A stretch of 64,000 bases of DNA, taken from contig JACKDA010000007.1 of NCBI GenBank assembly GCA_020633775.1, positions 46,513 to 110,512 of the forward strand, in the 5' to 3' direction. This DNA is from Gemmatimonadales bacterium (GTDB taxonomy: Bacteria; Gemmatimonadota; Gemmatimonadetes; Gemmatimonadales; GWC2-71-9). The position numbers were made by a program, and so were the translations under genes. Of the stretch, positions 31,911 through 39,852 are shown piece after piece. Position 1 is the stretch's first letter. Each line of letters starts with the position of its first letter. Below the pieces are notes generated by a model, which saw only the letters and a program-made list of their open reading frames with translations, did not search any database and was not told the origin of the DNA.

Positions 31911-34451
31911 TCAGCCGCACTCGCTGAAGCCGCAGACGTGGCACTTCATGCACCCCTCGGCGAACTCGAGCTGCGAGCCACAATCGGGGCACGCCCCGGC
32001 GAGGGTCTCGGGCATGCCGCCGAGCATCATCTGGGCGTTGTCGCGGGTGACGGCCACCGGCGGTGCCTCGGCCGCGGCGCCCTGGCGCGGGGCGTCACCG
32101 CCGCCGAGGAGATCCTGCTGGATCCCCTGCTTGTCCGACATGTACTTCTCGAGCGCGATGCCGACGGCGTCCGGCACGGAGAGGACCTTGCCAGGGCCGA
32201 AGCCGATGGCGCGATCGGAGGAGATGCCGCGGAGCTGGCGGTAGATCTCCTTCATCGGGATCCCCGAGCGCAGCGCGAGCGAGATCAGCCGCGCGATCGC
32301 CTCGACGTCGGCCATCAGCGCGCCGCCGACCTTGCCGAGGGACATGAAGATCTCGAACGGCTGGCCCTTGTCGTCCTCGGTGATGTTGACGTACAGGTCG
32401 CCGAGCGGGGTCTGCAGCCGGCGGGTGCTGCCCTTGAGCACCTCGGGACGCGAGCGCTTCTGGCGGCGCTGCAGGTTCTCGCTCTCGAGCTCGTGGACGA
32501 GCTGCTTCAGCCGGGCGATCTCGGCGTGCGCCTCCGCGAGCTCGCCGGCGGCGTTGGCGGCCACCTCGCGGGCGTCCTCCAGCGTCTCGGCGGCATCGGC
32601 CGCCTTCATCACGTCGAGGTCGGCCCGCGCCTCGGCCCGGCCCGACTTGGTCGCCTCCTCTGCGACCTTCTTCGCGGTGGAGCCGGTCGAGAGGACCTGG
32701 AAGTCGCGCGAGCCGTCGCGGTACACGGTGACGCCCTTGCAGCCCGAGGCGTAGGCGAGCCGGTAGATCTGCTCGACATCCTCGCGGGTGGCGCTGTTGG
32801 CGAAGTTCACCGTCTTGCTGATCGCGGAGTCATTGTGGTCCTGGAAGGCCGCCTGCATGCGGACGTGCCACTCCGGGGCGATCTGGTTCGCGGTGACGAA
32901 CACGCGCTGCCACTTGGTGGGGACCTCGGGGAAGTTGATGTGCCCCTCGCTCGCGATCCGCGCCATCAGCTCGTCGGTGTGCCATCCCTCCTGGCGGGCG
33001 ATCGCGAGGAAGTCGAGGTTGACGTCGGGCATCAGCACGCCGGCCTGGTTGCGCATGAAGGCCACCGCGAAGAGCGGCTCGATGCCCGAGGAGCATCCGG
33101 CGATGATCGAGATCGTCCCGGTCGGCGCGACGGTGGTCACGTTGCAGTTGCGCAGCTTCCGCATCGGGCGGATCCGGTTGCCGTCGGCGTCGCGCGCGCA
33201 GGTCGCGTCCGGGCCCCAGATGCTCTTCTCCCACTCCGGGAAGACCCCGCGAATGGTGGCGAGCCGCTCGGACTCGTTCTTCGCCTCGTCATCGACGAAC
33301 TGCTGGATCGTGCGCCCGAGCTCGACCGCCTCGTCGGAGTCGTAGGGAATCCCGAGCCGGACGAAGAGGTCCGCGAGTCCCATCACGCCGAGCCCGATGC
33401 GGCGGATCCGGTTGGCGAGGTCGGTGATCTCCGGCAGCGGGTAGCTGTTGGCGTCGATCACGTTCTCGAGGAAGTGGGTCGTCAGGTGCACCACCCGGCG
33501 GAGGTGGTCCCAGTCGATGTCGCCGTCCTTCAGGAACAGCCCGAGGTTGATCGACCCGAGGTTGCAGACGTCGTAGGGCAGCAGCGGCTGCTCGCCGCAG
33601 GGGTTGGTGGCCTCGTAGCTGCCGAGGTGCGGCACCGGGTTGTAGTGGTTGGCGCGATCGATGAAGAAGATCCCGGGCTCGCCGGTCTTCCAGGCGCCCT
33701 CGATGATCAGGTTCCAGACCTCGCGGGCATCCTGCTGCCCGACCACCGCGCCGCTGCGCGGGTCGACGAGGTCGTACGCCTCGCCGGCCTCCAGCGCGCG
33801 CATGAACGCATCGGTGACGCCGACGGAGATGTTGAAGTTGGTGATCTTGGTCGTGTCATCCTTGCAGTGGATGAAGTCGAGCACGTCGGGATGATCGACC
33901 CGGAGGATCCCCATGTTGGCGCCGCGGCGGGTGCCCCCCTGCTTGACGACGTCGGTCGACGAGTCGTACAGCGACATGAAGGAAACGGGACCCGAGGCGA
34001 CGCCCATGGTGGACCGGACGATGTCGTTCCGCGGCCGGAGGCGCGAGAACGAGAAGCCGGTGCCGCCGCCCGACTGGTGGACCAGCGCCATGGCGCGGAG
34101 GGTGTCGTAGATCCCGTCCTGGCCATTGGAGAGGGTGTCGGCCACGGGGAGGACGAAGCACGCCGAGAGCTGCCCCAGCGGGCGGCCGGCGTTCATCAGG
34201 GTGGGCGAGTTCGGCATGAACCGCCGCGAGACCATCACGTCGTAGAACGCCTCCGCCAGCGCCTCGACGGCCCCCTCGGATGCGCCGTACTTCGCGTCCG
34301 GGGCCGCGATCGTCGTCGCCACGCGCCAGAAGAGATCCTCCGGCCGCTCGGCCGGCTGGCCCGCCTCGTCCTTGATGAGGTAGCGCTTTTCGAGGACGGT
34401 GACGGCGTTGGGGGACAGATCGACCGCCCCCCGCGACGGAGTGGCATCCAT
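31911..34451 (-). CDS. nrdJ: Vitamin B12-dependent (class II) ribonucleoside-diphosphate reductase
   Basis: NrdJ makes deoxynucleotides with adenosylcobalamin and works with or without oxygen. The 846-residue protein has NSPTLMNAGRPLGQLSACFVL, the loop region GGGTGFSFSRLRP, NPCGEQPLLPYDVCNLGS with the active-site cysteine, and NCNVTTVAPTGTISIIAG. A charged coiled-coil segment occupies about residues 587-670. A TSCPD-like domain follows, and the tail has two CxxC pairs (CPDCGSQ, CHVCGF) plus CMK and ECG that re-reduce the active site. The ATG at 34451 replaces a longer open frame. No B12 riboswitch was found upstream; two DnaA-box-like sites are there instead. Confidence 0.95.
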   Translation of the reverse strand: MDATPSRGAVDLSPNAVTVLEKRYLIKDEAGQPAERPEDLFWRVATTIAAPDAKYGASEGAVEALAEAFYDVMVSRRFMPNSPTLMNAGRPLGQLSACFVLPVADTLSNGQDGIYDTLRAMALVHQSGGGTGFSFSRLRPRNDIVRSTMGVASGPVSFMSLYDSSTDVVKQGGTRRGANMGILRVDHPDVLDFIHCKDDTTKITNFNISVGVTDAFMRALEAGEAYDLVDPRSGAVVGQQDAREVWNLIIEGAWKTGEPGIFFIDRANHYNPVPHLGSYEATNPCGEQPLLPYDVCNLGSINLGLFLKDGDIDWDHLRRVVHLTTHFLENVIDANSYPLPEITDLANRIRRIGLGVMGLADLFVRLGIPYDSDEAVELGRTIQQFVDDEAKNESERLATIRGVFPEWEKSIWGPDATCARDADGNRIRPMRKLRNCNVTTVAPTGTISIIAGCSSGIEPLFAVAFMRNQAGVLMPDVNLDFLAIARQEGWHTDELMARIASEGHINFPEVPTKWQRVFVTANQIAPEWHVRMQAAFQDHNDSAISKTVNFANSATREDVEQIYRLAYASGCKGVTVYRDGSRDFQVLSTGSTAKKVAEEATKSGRAEARADLDVMKAADAAETLEDAREVAANAAGELAEAHAEIARLKQLVHELESENLQRRQKRSRPEVLKGSTRRLQTPLGDLYVNITEDDKGQPFEIFMSLGKVGGALMADVEAIARLISLALRSGIPMKEIYRQLRGISSDRAIGFGPGKVLSVPDAVGIALEKYMSDKQGIQQDLLGGGDAPRQGAAAEAPPVAVTRDNAQMMLGGMPETLAGACPDCGSQLEFAEGCMKCHVCGFSECG

Positions 34452-34651
34452 GGGACCTCGCCAAAATGTGTCAGGTAAAGACCTGGAGGTGACGCCGGTT
34501 CGCGCCGGCGGGACCGCGAATCCGCCTGTCACGGTCCGGGAGCTGCCGACCAGGGGTCAGCCGCCGGGGTGTCAGGACGGGGAAAGCAAAGTAGGGAATG
34601 GGACCGGGGGCGGCAACACGAGAAAAAGGCCAGCAGTCACGCGGCAGAATT

Positions 34652-34693
34652 TCATCCACATCACAAAAGCGCCACTACCGGCACTTTTCCACA
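34652..34693. promoter_or_regulatory. Two DnaA-box-like sites upstream of nrdJ
   Basis: TCATCCACA at 34652-34660 and TTTTCCACA at 34685-34693 are 33 bases apart. The second fits TTWTNCACA exactly. They lie about 200-240 bases before the nrdJ ATG, in the 267-base gap that otherwise shows a small palindrome CAGGT-AAAG-ACCTG near 34472. Confidence 0.45.
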
Positions 34694-34718
34694 ACCCCGC
34701 CCGTCTCTCGGCTCCGGA

Positions 34719-35213
34719 TCACCCCGTCGCCCAGTGTTCCCGGTGCCGCGCCGATTGCCGGACGTAGTGGGCCCAGGTGGCGGCCCGTCGCGCCGCGAGG
34801 TCCGGATCGACCGGCCGCACCACGCGCGCTGGCGACCCGACGACGAGCACCCCCGGCGGCACCACCTGGCCTTCCCGGACCAGTGCGCCGGCCCCGACGA
34901 CGCTCCCCGCCCCGATCACCGCCCCGTTCAGGATGATGGCCCCCATCCCGATCAGGGCGTCGTCCTCCAGGGTGCAGCCGTGGATCACCGCCCGGTGCCC
35001 GATGCTGACCCGGGAGCCGATCGCGCAGGGCACCCCCTCGTCGACATGGACCATGCTCAGGTCCTGGATGTTCGAGTCCTCCCCGATGGTGACCCGGTCG
35101 GCGTCGCCGCGGATCACGCACTGGTACCAGACCGAGCTGCGCGCCCCGACGGAGACGTCGAAGAGCACCGTGGCGGTGGGAGCGATCCAGGCGGTGGGGT
35201 GGATGAGGGGCAT
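34719..35213 (-). CDS. Gamma carbonic anhydrase family protein
   Basis: A 164-residue left-handed beta-helix trimer protein. Hexapeptide repeats run from about residue 10 to 125, with the metal histidines in MVHVDEG, SIGHRAVIHGC. This is the YrdA/PaaY/CaiE-type group, where carbonic anhydrase activity varies. The C-terminal helix (DPDLAARRAATWAHYVRQS) is standard. Array H9 starts six bases upstream of the ATG. Confidence 0.9.
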   Translation of the reverse strand: MPLIHPTAWIAPTATVLFDVSVGARSSVWYQCVIRGDADRVTIGEDSNIQDLSMVHVDEGVPCAIGSRVSIGHRAVIHGCTLEDDALIGMGAIILNGAVIGAGSVVGAGALVREGQVVPPGVLVVGSPARVVRPVDPDLAARRAATWAHYVRQSARHREHWATG

Positions 35214-35218
35214 GGGCG

Positions 35219-35253
35219 GAGTCGTGAGTCGTGAGAGATGAGTCGTGAGAGTC
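35219..35253 (+). repeat. Heptad array H9: five units
   Basis: Units GAGTCGT, GAGTCGT, GAGAGAT, GAGTCGT and GAGAGTC. It overlaps the ribosome-binding region of the carbonic anhydrase gene and is inverted relative to H10, 46 bases away. Confidence 0.95.
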
Positions 35254-35298
35254 AGGTGCGGAAAGTATCACGCGGGGGATCCGGCCGAGTGCGTCCCC

Positions 35299-35333
35299 CT
35301 CACCTCCCACTTCTCTCTTCTCACTTCTCTCGT
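35299..35333 (-). repeat. Heptad array H10: five units, contains a stop codon
   Basis: Plus-strand units CTCACCT, CCCACTT, CTCTCTT, CTCACTT and CTCTCGT. The TGA of the first GWxTD gene (35321-35323) lies within it, so its last codons (IREK) are array-derived. Confidence 0.95.
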
Positions 35334-37549
35334 ATCACCACTCCGCGCCGGCGCTCGATGGTGCGTCCGTCCGCCTCGACGGTCACCTCCAGCGCGTAGT
35401 CGCCCGGTTCGAGGTCACCGAGGGCGAGGGTCCGCCGGAACGGGGTCACGGCACCGGCGGTGGGCACCGTTTCCGTGAGCGCGACGGCGGTGCTCCGGCC
35501 GCCGAAGAGGCGGGCCAGGCCGCTGCGTCGGCGGGTGAGGGCCACGGTGAAGGTCGCCCCCTCGCCTGCCGGCACGCCGTAGGCCTCGGTATAGACGGTG
35601 AGGGTGTCCCCGGCGGCGTAGACCCCACCGGCATCCAGCCAGGCGGTGTCGGCCCGGGTCACCGACCAGGGGAGCGAGCGGCCGGCCTGGCCAAGCAGCA
35701 CCGCCGAGACCTGCAGTCGTGGCGCGTCGGGACGCGGGGCGATGAGCGAATCGACCGGAAAGACCATCCCCAGCTCGGGATCGAGCTCGACCCCGACCCG
35801 CACCCGCAGCGCGCCCGGGGCGACCGGCACCTCGGCGCGGGCGGCCACCAACCGGGCGCGGTCGGAGGGAACGCCGAGGTACTGGACGGTGTCGAGCGTG
35901 GCCACGGCGCGACCGTTGCGATCGAAGAACGAGGCCCGGATCCGGGCGGGGACCTGACCGGTCGAGTCGGCCGACCCGCGCGCGCGAACGGCGTCCGCGT
36001 CGATGGCATAGACGATGTGCACCAGCGGCTTGCCGTCGCGCACCCCGGCGGCGAGCCACTGCGCCCGGCCGCTGAGGACGTCGCGGTAGCCGCGCTCCCA
36101 GGAGTCCGAGCGCGTCGCGATGGCCATCGACGCGAGCCCGTTGCGGCGCACATCCTCGCTGACCCAGCCGATCGACGCGTCCCCGGCCCGCAGCATCCGG
36201 GCGAGGCCGGGGAGTTCGTGCGCGCGCAGGGCGAGCTGGTCGCCCGCGACGTCGAGCTCGGCGGGGGTCGGCACCAGGCGATAGTCCTGCGGATCCTCGC
36301 GCGCGATGAAGTGGAGGGTCATCGTGCCGTCCGGTCGATCGTAGCGCCACGACTCGCTGCCGTAGCTCTTCGTCAACGGATTGAGGCGCACCGCCTGCCG
36401 CGCCTTCGGCCATTCGATTCGGACGGTCGGTTCGCCGTGGCGGAGCAGGACGACGCCACGATCATCGAACTCGGTGTCGCCGCTCAGGTACACCTCGATG
36501 CCCCACCGATAGCGGCGGCGGAACGGCGGCAACCGGAACGACTGCACCGCAAGGTTCCAGCGGCGGTAGTGCTCGGCGATGCGGGCGCCGGGTTCGCGCA
36601 GCTCGAGCGCGTCGCGATCGGTCCAGAACCGTTCGAGCCAGTCGACCCGTGCGCTGTCGGACAGCCGCTCGAACTGCGCGAGCACCCCCGGGTCGGTGAT
36701 CGGCTCGAGGTCGCGCCGATAGCCGGCGAGCACCGACGCGTCCGCGAGCCGAAGGCCGGTGCGGTAGGCGTGCCAGGTCTGCTGGCGGCGCAGCAGCCCG
36801 CTGTCACCGCTGATCGGTCCGGTGAGCGGAATCGTCCGCGCGAGCTCCAGCCAGGCGAGTCCGTTGTCGCGGCCGAGCAGCTGGGCGCGCCGGAAGGCGA
36901 GCACCGCGGAATCCGGATCGCCACCGAGCCGCTCGAGGCGGCCCCGGGCGAGCAGGAGGGCGGGATCCCACCCGACCGGCGAGGAGGTGGCCCGGCGAAG
37001 GGCCTCGAGGGCGGGCTGCACGGGAGCGTCGATCCGCTGGGCGAGCGCGATCCGGGCGAACTCGAGCAGGCCGTTGGCAAAGGTCGGGTCGACCTCGAGG
37101 GCACGGACGAAGGCGGAACCGGCGAGCCGGTCGCGGTCGAGTCCGAGCATCGTGTAGAGTCCACCCGCGAACCCGGCGGCGCGATCGGTGCCCCGCGACT
37201 CGGCCAGGCCGATCCCGTACCAGGGCCACGGCCACTCGGGCCGCAGTTCCGCCGCCCATTCGAACTCGCCGAGGGCATCGTCGAGGTGCGGCATGCCGGG
37301 CCGCAGCTCGCTCAACCGGAGCGCGATCAAGCCGAGGCGGAGGTGGTGCATCGGATCGTCGCGCTCGGCGCGGGCGCGCTCGATCATCACCCGTTCGAGC
37401 CGCAGGATCGCGGTGGTGTCGTGGCTGAACGAGATCGAATCGCGCAGTCGGGTCAACGCCACCCGTTCCGCCGGGGCCTGTGCACGGGCGGCTCCGGCGT
37501 GCCCTGCGAGGGCGGCGATCGCGAGGGCCGCGACGCCGAGGGTCCTCAT
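35321..37549 (-). CDS. GWxTD domain-containing exported protein 1
   Basis: A 742-residue exported protein (signal MRTLGVAALAIAALAGHAGAARA). The N-terminal 330 residues are TPR-like helical repeats (EFEWAAELRPEWPWPWYGIGLAE). The GWxTD domain follows: WLERFWTDRDALEL, then IAEHYRRWNLAVQSF, SGDTEFDDRGVVLLRHGEP and ESWRYDRPDGTMTLHF. The C-terminal 250 residues look like beta-sandwich domains with an ending DYALEVTVEADGRTIERRRG. The GWxTD family is widespread in Bacteroidetes, Acidobacteria and relatives, with no known function. It is the third gene of a tandem trio; its ATG overlaps the stop of the second as ATGA. Confidence 0.88.
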   Translation of the reverse strand: MRTLGVAALAIAALAGHAGAARAQAPAERVALTRLRDSISFSHDTTAILRLERVMIERARAERDDPMHHLRLGLIALRLSELRPGMPHLDDALGEFEWAAELRPEWPWPWYGIGLAESRGTDRAAGFAGGLYTMLGLDRDRLAGSAFVRALEVDPTFANGLLEFARIALAQRIDAPVQPALEALRRATSSPVGWDPALLLARGRLERLGGDPDSAVLAFRRAQLLGRDNGLAWLELARTIPLTGPISGDSGLLRRQQTWHAYRTGLRLADASVLAGYRRDLEPITDPGVLAQFERLSDSARVDWLERFWTDRDALELREPGARIAEHYRRWNLAVQSFRLPPFRRRYRWGIEVYLSGDTEFDDRGVVLLRHGEPTVRIEWPKARQAVRLNPLTKSYGSESWRYDRPDGTMTLHFIAREDPQDYRLVPTPAELDVAGDQLALRAHELPGLARMLRAGDASIGWVSEDVRRNGLASMAIATRSDSWERGYRDVLSGRAQWLAAGVRDGKPLVHIVYAIDADAVRARGSADSTGQVPARIRASFFDRNGRAVATLDTVQYLGVPSDRARLVAARAEVPVAPGALRVRVGVELDPELGMVFPVDSLIAPRPDAPRLQVSAVLLGQAGRSLPWSVTRADTAWLDAGGVYAAGDTLTVYTEAYGVPAGEGATFTVALTRRRSGLARLFGGRSTAVALTETVPTAGAVTPFRRTLALGDLEPGDYALEVTVEADGRTIERRRGVVIREK

Positions 37550-39849
37550 TCGATCCGGAAGGTGCGGCACCGTTGCGTCCGCTGGCCGTCGGCGGTCGTG
37601 AGCGTCACCGCGAGGGTGTACTCGCCGCGGTCGAGCCGCTGGAGCGAGACCTCCTGCTGCACGCGATCGATGGCCCCGCTGGCGCGGCCCTCGGTGCGCA
37701 GGGTGAGCATGCCGCCGTCGGCACGGCACCCGACGGCATCATCGCCGCGGCGATCGATCGCGAGGTCGATGGTGTAGCGCGTGTCGGCAGCCATCCCCCC
37801 GACCTCGAAGTAGAGCTGCATCCGCTCGTCGCGCGAGAAGCGGTGAAGCGGCTGGGTCCACGCCGTGTCGGCGGTCGGCGCACGCCAGGCGATGCCGACC
37901 GAGCGGACACCGATCGACAGGTCCGAGAGGGTCGGCTGCCCCGCCGCGGGGTCGGGCACCGAGACCCGGGTCGAGGGCGAGAGGGTGCCGCGCCGATCGG
38001 CCTCGAGCGCCACCCGCACGCGATAGTCGCCGGGCGGCACCCGGAGCCCGAGTTGTCCAAGGAGGTGCTGGCCGGGGAGCAGCGCGCGGCCCGTGACGAA
38101 TGCCCGCGTGGTGTCGACCTGCAGCACGACACGACCCGCCGGATCCAGCACGGCCGCGCGCATCCGCACCGGATAGACGACCCCGGTGCGAATGCGGCGT
38201 GGGGTCAGGTTCTGTCCGGGGATCGCGAACGCGACCTGGAGCAGCGGGCCGCGTCGGTCCGAGCCGAGCGCGAGGATGTCGATCGCGGCATCGAGCTCGA
38301 GCTCGAAGCCGAGGGTGTACGACGGTGGCTCGGCCAGCGCGGCCCGGCCGATCGTCCGCTCCAGCGCCTGGAGGGAATCGGCCCCGCCCTTCCCCCGGTT
38401 CAGCATGTCGGTGTAGAGCGACGACGTGCTCATGCGCGACTGGAGCAGCTCCTGCGCCACCCCCGAGACGAGCTCGGCGCCATACGTCTTCACCGTCACC
38501 CGGGCCGAGTCGCCGTCGAGCGGCCGCTCGCTGGCCGGCCGGAACATGTTGAACTGGCGGGTCGCCGCGAGGATGTCGAGGAGACTCTCGGCCGCGACAT
38601 AGTCCTCTTCCTGCCAGGGGACATAGAAGTGGAAGAGCAGCGTATCGGTCCCGCGCCGCGTGTAGCGCCAGGACTCGTTCGGTGGCATGCCGATGATCCC
38701 GAGCGTGCGCTCCACGTCTGGGCCCCCGCTGTTGCCGATCGAGCTCCGGATGTCGGGGCTGCCGTGGCGCATCATGATCTCGCCGCGGGCGTCGAGCGCG
38801 GTGGCCGGGAGCGTGTCGCGCAGGAGTGCCCGCCGCGCGTCGCGGTAGGCGGTGACGACGGATTGCCGGACATAGAACCGGCGGGAGAAGTCGAGGCGAC
38901 GGTAGTGCTCGGCGAGGCGGTCGGGGCCGGTCGGGAGGCCGTCGGCGTCCTGCGCGGCCCAGAAGGCCTGCATGATCTCCGCGCGCGGGGCGCCACGCGT
39001 GGCCGCGACACGGGCGAACACCGAGTCCGGGACGACCCCATCGAGGTCGAGCCGGTAGGCGTGCAGCGTGGCACTGTCGGCCCGTTCGAGCCCGTGGTAC
39101 CAGGGCCCTGCCCCGTCGCCGTGACCATACACGAAACGCAGGATCGCCTGCATCCGTCGCACGGCGGGATCGTCGGGGTGGGCACGCGCCGCGAACTCGA
39201 TCGCCGCGAGGGCCGAGTCCTTGTCCCCCGCGAGGCGCTCGAGCCGCCCGCGCCAGATCGCCACCACCGGATCGGCCACCATCGCCGCGGTGCCGGCACC
39301 GCGGAAGGCGCGGACCGCGATCTCGCGCACGACGCGGTCGTCGGTGTCCATCGCCCACTCCGCCAGCCGCAGCAGTCCGTCGGCCTCGGCGCTGTCGGCG
39401 CCCGTGCTGCGGACGAAGTCGGCGACGTGGCCGGCAGCGGGATCGCGGCCGAGCATTTCCTGGAGCGTGTACCCGAACGCCCCACCGGTGCGGGCATGGT
39501 GCAGGTCGGCGAGGGCGTAGCTGCCCCATGCGAGGGACCACTCGGGATGGTCCTCCACGACGCCCCGGAGCGCCTGGGCCGCGGCCTCGTGCATCGTCGC
39601 GCTCCCGGTCACCTCGCCGAGCCGCAGTTCCACGAGCGCCAGCCGCCAGACCGCCCGCGATGCCCCGCCGCTGCTGTCCGCCGCCGCGAGTGCCATGCGC
39701 CGCAGGGCGCGGAGGGAGTCGGCATCCTCGCGGACCGCCAGCGAGTCGCGCCACGCGCGCATCTCCGCGCGCAGGTCGGGTGCCTGGGCGGAGAGGGTCG
39801 CGGTCGTGCAGGCGCTGGCGACCAGCGCGAGGCGTAGGGCTCGGACCAC
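37546..39849 (-). CDS. GWxTD domain-containing exported protein 2
   Basis: The 767-residue middle paralogue has the same layout: signal sequence (LRLALVASACTTATLSAQ), TPR-like helices, GWxTD core and beta C-terminus. The core has AFWAAQDADGLPTGPDRLAEHYRR and GEIMMRHGSPDIRSS, then ESWRYTRRGTDTLLFHF. It lacks the D-D-R-G segment seen in copies 1 and 3, where the sequence reads LDARGEIMM, so it is the most divergent copy. The signal contains a Cys (SACTTA), so lipidation cannot be excluded. The start is a GTG at 39849, three bases after the stop of copy 3. Confidence 0.85.
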   Translation of the reverse strand: MVRALRLALVASACTTATLSAQAPDLRAEMRAWRDSLAVREDADSLRALRRMALAAADSSGGASRAVWRLALVELRLGEVTGSATMHEAAAQALRGVVEDHPEWSLAWGSYALADLHHARTGGAFGYTLQEMLGRDPAAGHVADFVRSTGADSAEADGLLRLAEWAMDTDDRVVREIAVRAFRGAGTAAMVADPVVAIWRGRLERLAGDKDSALAAIEFAARAHPDDPAVRRMQAILRFVYGHGDGAGPWYHGLERADSATLHAYRLDLDGVVPDSVFARVAATRGAPRAEIMQAFWAAQDADGLPTGPDRLAEHYRRLDFSRRFYVRQSVVTAYRDARRALLRDTLPATALDARGEIMMRHGSPDIRSSIGNSGGPDVERTLGIIGMPPNESWRYTRRGTDTLLFHFYVPWQEEDYVAAESLLDILAATRQFNMFRPASERPLDGDSARVTVKTYGAELVSGVAQELLQSRMSTSSLYTDMLNRGKGGADSLQALERTIGRAALAEPPSYTLGFELELDAAIDILALGSDRRGPLLQVAFAIPGQNLTPRRIRTGVVYPVRMRAAVLDPAGRVVLQVDTTRAFVTGRALLPGQHLLGQLGLRVPPGDYRVRVALEADRRGTLSPSTRVSVPDPAAGQPTLSDLSIGVRSVGIAWRAPTADTAWTQPLHRFSRDERMQLYFEVGGMAADTRYTIDLAIDRRGDDAVGCRADGGMLTLRTEGRASGAIDRVQQEVSLQRLDRGEYTLAVTLTTADGQRTQRCRTFRIE

Positions 39850-39852
39850 CGC

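Noticed and set aside
30537..34478. An open frame of 1313 codons on the plus strand over the M1 peptidase and nrdJ genes
   Set aside because: It is antisense to two clearly conserved genes, is full of Arg/Gly/Asp/Pro and matches no family. Such frames arise from third-position G/C in GC-rich genes.
34452..34718. Cobalamin riboswitch before nrdJ
   Set aside because: I looked for the conserved B12 box and nearby core on the minus strand and found no convincing match.
35219..35333. CRISPR-like repeat arrays
   Set aside because: The units are 7 bp and contiguous, without spacers, and no cas gene is present.
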